Assembly (NCBI GenBank): GCA_949592205.1
Contig: CATIUR010000001.1
Coordinates: 243,899,250-243,963,249 of the forward strand
Origin: Helichrysum umbraculigerum
Taxonomy: Eukaryota; Streptophyta; Magnoliopsida; Asterales; Asteraceae
Reading direction: 5' to 3'
DNA: 64,000 nt
Position numbers and translations under genes: made by a program. The notes under the pieces are model-generated. The model saw nothing but the letters and a program-made list of their open reading frames with translations, was not told the DNA's origin and did not search any database. This document shows positions 58,327-64,000 of this stretch, in pieces (the first letter of the stretch is position 1; every line of letters starts with the position of its first letter).

Positions 58327-58551
58327 ACCAACATATATGCACATGTTTTTGAGAATTATGGCAATGCCAGTAATGGGCACATATCAGAGACTGCATTAGC
58401 AACGGTTTCGCAACTAGTGAATGCATATCTAATAACGTGTCGCACTGACAAAACGACCATCTCAACTAGGGTGATGATAAATGAGACAGTAGTCACCGTT
58501 AATACCAGAAAGGCTGCAGCTTTTGTACTGGACCTACTGGTTGCCTTTTGA
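58327..58551 (+). pseudogene. Unrecognised coding tail, start missing
   Basis: An open frame of 74 codons ends at TGA 58549-58551. Its composition looks coding: ISETALATVSQLVNAYL, then TRVMINETVVTVN and AAAFVLDLLVAF. There is no in-frame ATG before the middle of the frame; an in-frame TGA at 58324 closes it on the left. It may be a terminal exon or a gene fragment. Its last part is copied exactly in the next 233-bp repeat. I do not recognise the family. Confidence 0.35.
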
Positions 58552-58887
58552 GTTCTGTGACTTTGATTTTCTATATTTTGTTGTTTGTATATGAAGTTGT
58601 TTTACATGATATTGGTTAAGCACTTAAGCAATTAGGATAGCCTTGTTATCCTCCTGCATATCTAATAACGTGTCGCACTGACAAAACGACCATCTCAACT
58701 AGGGTGATGATAAATGAGACAGTAGTCACCGTTAATACCAGAAAGGCTGCAGCTTTTGTACTGGACCTACTGGTTGCCTTTTGAGTTCTGTGACTTTGAT
58801 TTTCTATATTTTGTTGTTTGTATATGAAGTTGTTTTACATGATATTGGTTAAGCACTTAAGCAATTAGGATAGCCTTGTTATCCTCC
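58422..58887 (+). repeat. Exact 233-bp tandem duplication
   Basis: 58422-58654 and 58655-58887 appear identical. The unit contains the last 43 codons of the frame ending at 58551 and about 100 bp after it. The absence of differences points to a very recent event, or to an assembly duplication. Confidence 0.92.
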
Positions 58888-59028
58888 AATTTCTTTTTCA
58901 GAACTAAGGCTTTTTATTCAAGATTATTTTCATCTCAAGAACCTGTCAAAATGTGTTTATACTTCTTTAATTTATAATGCATATCAAAGACAAATATTCA
59001 TAATTCGAACCATAATAAAATAATATTA

Positions 59029-59790
59029 GTGCAATACAATTGCCCATATATATGGCTGCCGGTGAGTGTGATAAACGGTTATGAGTTGACTTCTATTTTC
59101 ATCCGTAGGATTGGATTCACTTTTGATCCTGACCATCACAACCTATATTTGTTGGTTACTTGCATTCGGTTTTATTATGGCGGTTTTCTCCTCCTGATGG
59201 TATTGCAGGATACTAAATTTCTTAATATATATAACTTCATTCACATGTTGCAAATCCTTAAAATATGGTCCTACGTAACTCATATGCAACTCATATCGTA
59301 GGATGCTATATACAATTTATATTTATATATTCCTTAAATTTTGTGTTATAGCATATCGCAGGATGCTAGGTTATTAACATAGATATATATAAATATATTA
59401 TCCTAAATTAATATGTATCTCGCAGGTAGGATACCAGAATTCACAACTTCTATCTTGGGTAATTATATATACTCAGGATGCTAAATTCTCCAAATATATC
59501 TATAAATTGATATGGCATGATGTATATTAATATAAATTTACGTGTGCAGTATGCTATTGCAAAATGCTAATTGTTAACATAAATTGCAATGGTCGATTCT
59601 TTTAAGTCAGGATGCTACTTATATGCTAATTCGAGAAACATGGGTGATTTTTTTTGAATTATATATTTATGTAAATTGTTTTATATTATACAATATTCTG
59701 TTGTAATTATTTAATTAATATAAATAATTCTAATATAAATTGATATTGCATATTAATAGGATGCTATATGTTCCAAATATATATAAATAT
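59029..59790 (+). repeat. Degenerate GGATGCTA repeat region
   Basis: AGGATGCTA or close variants recur at roughly 60-90 bp intervals (near 59212, 59302, 59362, 59476, 59611, 59758), each followed by AT-rich TATATATAAA-type sequence. The first 250 bp are related to segments between 62795 and 63130 (shared CCATATATATGG, GTTGGTTAC, CTTCACATGTTG words). Confidence 0.5.
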
Positions 59791-59841
59791 ATTAACATAA
59801 ATTATATATTAAATATAATATATAATTAATATAAATTATAT

Positions 59842-60796
59842 GGGAAGTTTCAAGTAAGAACAATTATTAAGGTAGGAACGGTAAGAACGACATTTTTATC
59901 TTTAAATTCAAGATTAATTAACTTTTTTGATAAAAAAACTATACCAAAATTACTAAATTTTTATGCTCTTTAATATAAATTTATTTTTTAAAATAATTCA
60001 TGATACACAAACTTAAGTACGTGATACACAATAATTATTAATGTACGGATACACAATTTTAAATTTTGTAACATACTGATACACAACTTAATAATAAATT
60101 AAGACATATTAAATTATATTCAAATACACATTTTTAAGTAACATTTTTATATCCCTGCAGTCATGCAGTCAAATTTCTTGACCAAGTAAAAAAAACAAGG
60201 TGGAGTTCTTGTAGCTTTTTCAATCCTAAGTTTGACTTCTTCAAGATATACAAATCATTTTTTATTTAGTGCTCAGCATTAATACATTAATACTTACAAA
60301 TACTTTGATTCTAACAAATTCTTCTTTCAATATGTATCACGAAAACAACAATTAGATCTTGATGAAGACTAATCACAGATCTGACCGGAGAAAATGATGA
60401 ATATGATCGGAGAAGATGAAGAATCTAATCGAAGAAGAAAAAGCTTAAAAAATAACGTTGTGGTTGCTTGATATAATACGTTGTTATGTTATACAAATCA
60501 AACGGTGACGGAAAAGAAGAATGCGATGGTGGAATCGGTAGATGACGGCGGCACCTAAACGGACGGCAGTGCGCAAATCAGACGACGTCGACGGTGGACC
60601 GGCGATCATAGGCGGAACCGGAGAACGACAACTGTAGGACTAGCGGCGCCAGAAAGTAGATATGAAAATCATGAATTGTGGGTGTGGAGGGAGGTCCGAA
60701 TAAGAGAGATGAAGTTGAGAAATTGATACACGTGGCAACATTTGAGTGGTTCCTTTGGTTACCACCATAATTATTGTTTGTAGGATAACCGGCCCC
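59842..60796. mobile_element. MULE-like non-autonomous element
   Basis: It starts GGGAAGTTTCAAGTAAG and ends in ...GGATAACCGGCCCC, an imperfect TIR. ATAAATTATAT occurs immediately outside both ends (59831-59841 and 60797-60807), which covers a 9-bp MULE TSD. Several GATACACAA words occur at 60000-60090. No transposase in 955 bp. Confidence 0.6.
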
Positions 60797-61111
60797 ATAA
60801 ATTATATCAAACGGCACTTTTTATTCTATGTATATAAATAAAGATATGTAGTGGTTTTATTAAAGATTGAATGGATAAAACACAAGGCAGGAACCACATG
60901 AAGGCCAATGTAATGGGCTAAATTTTATCCAGTAGGAAGCAGAGTGTAGGCAGAAATCTAGGCAGGAATGAATGCCGGAAGGATCATGAAATTAATGGGA
61001 TTGTAGGCCCATAATCAAAGCCTAACACGACCAAATTTTCCCTTGGAAACAAGATAAAAAAATTAATGTGCTAAAATAATGAATGCTAACTATATGCTAA
61101 TTCAACAAAAA

Positions 61112-61341
61112 TGGATGATCTTTTTTAAATTATTTATGTAAATAGTTTTATATTATTCAAAATATCATTTTCCAAAATTAATAATTTCACAAAGAATATA
61201 TACAACTAATCGTAAAGTTTGGACCAAAAAAAATAAAAAAATATGATAAATGGATGATCTTTTTTAAATTATGTATGTAAATAGTTTTATATTATTAAAA
61301 ATATCATTTTCCAAAATTAATAATTTCACAAAGAATATATA
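61112..61341 (+). repeat. Two 91-bp direct repeats, 139 bp apart
   Basis: 61112-61202 and 61251-61341 share TGGATGATCTTTTTTAAATT and an ending AATTTCACAAAGAATATATA, with a few differences. A weaker relative lies near 59640. Confidence 0.8.
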
Positions 61342-61527
61342 GAAATCTCGTGGCATGGGGACTCCTAAACAATCTTATTAATAATAAAAAGTCTATCACA
61401 AGATTATATATAACTACGTTTGACCAGGTCATCTACATCAATCCACGATTCATAAATCATGGATTCATGCTTTTTACTATATCTAATCATTTGATGCCAC
61501 GTATAAATATAACTGTCTATTCATCCT

Positions 61528-61535
61528 TATAAATA
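61528..61535 (+). promoter_or_regulatory. TATA box of the small SIM-containing gene
   Basis: TATAAATA sits 64 bp upstream of the ATG at 61599-61601, leaving room for a leader of about 35 nt. Confidence 0.55.
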
Positions 61536-61598
61536 CAGGTATATTCATTTTGCAATTCACAATCCAAAATTATAGTTTGTATATCACAAAAATTAACA

Positions 61599-62499
61599 AT
61601 GGCAATGAATGTAAATTCTCTCCTCCCATCCTTAACAATGATTCCCGTATTTAAACATTTACTATCTGAATTATAACCTTCTTAATGTATATCCTTGCAG
61701 GGTGATGTGTCCAATGTCGTTTGTGAGGAGATTCCAAAGGCAGTTACTGTGGTCAATGTATATGCCAATTCTAACAACCTTCATTTACCTTCTTATTATA
61801 ATTTATATGTTATATGGTAACTGTTGTACATTCGTTATTCAGGATGCAAAGGATTTAATGGGAGGGCCCATGATAGCTAATGTGAGATTTCATTTACATG
61901 GAGTGATGTGTTTTTTAAAATTAAAAATTTTTGGTTTGTAGTAATTTGTTTTATTTCAATTTTCTGTGCAGCGACAAAAAGTGTATGGGGGTTTTGGAAC
62001 CCATGTCCCTGCCGTAACTGTCACTGACGTTGTTAAGGTTGCAAAAGGGAGGTCACGCCCACAGAGTAACGAAGCTGATGTAAGTTTAATTTTTGGGTTT
62101 TTTTTTTGTTTTTTTTGTTCTCTTTTGCAAAGTAATATTTTGAGTTTTATGAAACTACTATTTGTACTATTTTTCAGATGGATGACTTTTTTAAAAGGAG
62201 GAAACGTATGGCAAACCTAGCTGTTTGGGAATGGGAGGAAGTTATAGTGTTGTCTGATGATGAGGTCTACATTGTTCTACTAACGTATACACTTTTATTT
62301 TAAAATATGGTTGTTTATATTAAAAATGCAGGAACGTGTGCCTGTGGAGGAAAATACAGGTTCGAAAGATAATGAGGTTGCTGTAAATGTTGACTTGGAG
62401 GATGGCACTTCTGAAGATGATGTGATCAGTATCAAAGCTAATGGTAATGACGAAAAACCGGAGCCTTCAACTGATGAGGAGGTGAAAGTGGTTGGATAA
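61599..62499 (+). CDS. Small basic/acidic protein with a SUMO-interacting-motif-like segment
   Basis: Six exons, all joined in phase 0: 61599-61610, 61701-61757, 61843-61881, 61972-62079, 62178-62264 and 62332-62499, about 156 residues. The introns are very short (67-98 nt). Features: a basic KVAKGRSRPQ and FKRRKRM region (possible nuclear signal), then EEVIVLSDDE, which fits the hydrophobic-plus-acidic SIM pattern, and a Glu/Asp-rich tail with DDVISIK. I do not recognise the family. Consistent splice phase, a TATA box and codon-level composition argue for a real gene; the four-codon first exon is the least certain part. Nuclear location and SUMO binding are inference. Confidence 0.6.
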
Positions 62500-63126
62500 G
62501 GAGATAATATATATTTAGAATGGAGTATCTTTAGTTTAGTTTGATTTATGGTTGTTGCTTATATCATGTTATGTTTGCTTTCCTATGTTCTAGAAGTTTA
62601 GTACCATTATGTGTTCCGGTTGTTTATTTCCTTTCCACAGTTGTTAAAACAATGTACTACTCATGTTTCTTGGATATAATAGGTTGCTTTTTCATCATGC
62701 CGTGCTTGTGTACTTAGTTTTTTATAATTACAGATCTAAACTATAGTGTGTATTTATGAAAGGAAAAAGGATAACATTTGTAATATTTGTCATATGCGAA
62801 GGATAGCATTTGTTGGTTACTAGCAGTTTTCTTATGGCAGTTAAGCTCTATATAACTTCACATGTTGTAAATCCTTTAAATATCGTCCCATGTAACTGTG
62901 CCAGGATACAAGTAAAGTATTTAATTAATATAAATTTATATATCCCTAATTTTTGTGTTGTGATTATTTAATTAATAAAAATAATTGTAATATAAATTGT
63001 CCATATATATGGTTCCAGGTGAGTTGACCTAGAAGTTATTAGTTGACTTTCAATATCATCCGTACGATCTTGCTAACATTTAATCGTCACCATCGCAACC
63101 TCTAATTGTTGGTTACATTTTTGACA
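62500..63126. other. 3' region, partly duplicated from 59.0-59.3 kb
   Basis: About 300 bp after the stop look like 3' UTR and flank. From about 62795 on, words shared with 59029-59290 occur in a different order, suggesting an old rearranged duplication around this locus. No frame recognised. Confidence 0.4.
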
Positions 63127-63216
63127 GTTTCTTTTGTGGCGGTTTCCTTTGTGGCGGTTTCTTATGTGACGGTTTCTTTCGTGGCGGTTTCTTTTGTAGC
63201 GGTTTCTTATGTGACG
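63127..63216 (+). repeat. 15-bp minisatellite, six units
   Basis: Units of GTTTCTTTTGTGGCG (variants C/T, A/T, A/G) start at 63127, 63142, 63157, 63172, 63187 and 63202, followed by a T run. Confidence 0.92.
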
Positions 63217-64000
63217 GTTTTTTTTTTCACACACGGAGCTTATTTCTCATAATAGTTTTTAATAATATTTTATATGTTACTTATTTAATTTATCTAATAT
63301 TTTGTTTTTCTTTGATAACTTTTTATATATAATGCGTGGATAATTCTGCATATATATTTATAATCAGTGTAATTTTATCTACATTTCTATATAAACTTTA
63401 TCGTCATATAATATATATTTAACGAATGTATTTTTTTTGTCTCGAAATCAACTTTTTTTATATCAAAATGTAGATAAAAATAAACTGATCGTAGTGGTTT
63501 ATTTGGATTAATACAAAACGTTATATAAGAAAAGTTAAAAGCGAAAAACACAATAGTACGTTAACAACATTATTTGTATATAATATACATTTTCATATTA
63601 ATGCCGATGTATGTTTTTTAAGTTGTATTCGGTTTGCATACTTTCAAACCTCCATTATCAATAATAACAATCAAGGAATAATAGTAACGTCGTCAATGCA
63701 TTGTTGACACAATTAAGGAAGAATAGTAACATCGTCAATGCATTGTTACGTTTTCACTTTTATGAATAGCAAAGATAAGATTCAGCAAATGTGGGCGGTT
63801 AGTCCAGCGACAGGAATGCACTGACATGTTCGGTAGGTATTGAGTTTGAGAAAGGGATCTTTTTTCCTTCCCTAATTGTGTTAATGATATGTAAATAAAT
63901 AGCATCCTGCTAGCCTAACGTAATGAATAATGAACCAGATTATGCAGAAGGCCTGGAGTTCGAGACTTAAAAGCCCCATTCTTTGTTGGGCTGACTCGGA
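63217..64000. other. AT-rich right end of the window
   Basis: No gene seen. A 33-bp word (core AATAGTAACGTCGTCAATGC) is directly repeated with a 42-bp period at 63673-63705 and 63715-63747. The last bases carry on outside the window. Confidence 0.5.

Noticed and set aside
58351..58551. A second ribosome-inactivating-protein-like C-terminus
   Set aside because: A faint hydrophobic pattern resemblance to the captured gene was considered, but no catalytic residues lie in this part and the resemblance is too weak.

Overview
The window is nuclear DNA of a flowering plant, most likely a eudicot of the daisy family (Asteraceae). The evidence is GT-AG introns in AT-rich DNA, plant retrotransposons primed by initiator-Met tRNA, MULE, hAT, Stowaway and Helitron debris, and a copia-associated ORF of a type I know from Tanacetum-like genomes. 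The family assignment is inference. Nothing bacterial or organellar is seen.

Host genes are few. (1) An RBP45-type three-RRM RNA-binding protein gene lies at 2493-5936; its 3' UTR intron appears to be split by about 9 kb of transposon, with the last UTR exon near 15.6 kb. (2) An Hsp110/HSP70-14/15-like family is present three times: a scrap at 18607, a dead copy at 19204-23191 and the best copy at 53206-57702. The two long copies share an internal exon duplication, and each has independently received a hAT-type element inside a coding exon, with perfect 8-bp target-site duplications. (3) A compact six-exon gene at 61599-62499 encodes a small basic/acidic protein with a SUMO-interacting-motif-like segment. 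(4) An unrecognised coding tail lies at 58327-58551, partly copied in an exact 233-bp tandem duplication.

The rest is mobile DNA. 1-2.3 kb: two non-autonomous hAT elements. 6.1-15.2 kb: a copia composite whose LTRs face opposite ways; it holds a minus-strand pol remnant, a plus-strand extra ORF, and a palindrome of about 1.8 kb with no loop, carrying two facing copies of a captured gene that looks like a degenerate ribosome-inactivating-protein gene. 16.8-18.3 kb: a hAT-like element with a tRNA-like module, and a Stowaway MITE. 23.9-25.0 kb: a MULE with a 9-bp TSD. 25.3-29.9 kb: a 4.6-kb MULE with TIRs over 300 bp, carrying PB1-like and DUF1985-like fragments and a nested MULE MITE. 30.8-39.5 kb: a young Ty3/gypsy chromovirus with near-identical LTRs but a broken gag-pol. 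39.8-42.5 kb: LINE and Helitron remnants. 42.5-50.7 kb: a very young non-coding LTR element related to the chromovirus. 51.0-52.2 kb and 59.8-60.8 kb: MULE-like elements.

The strongest unexplained structures are the palindromic captured gene, which would fold into long double-stranded RNA if transcribed, and a four-unit array of 10-bp-stem hairpins at about 72-bp spacing that occurs both in the LTRs of the chromovirus and inside the non-coding element, with conserved stems and variable loops.
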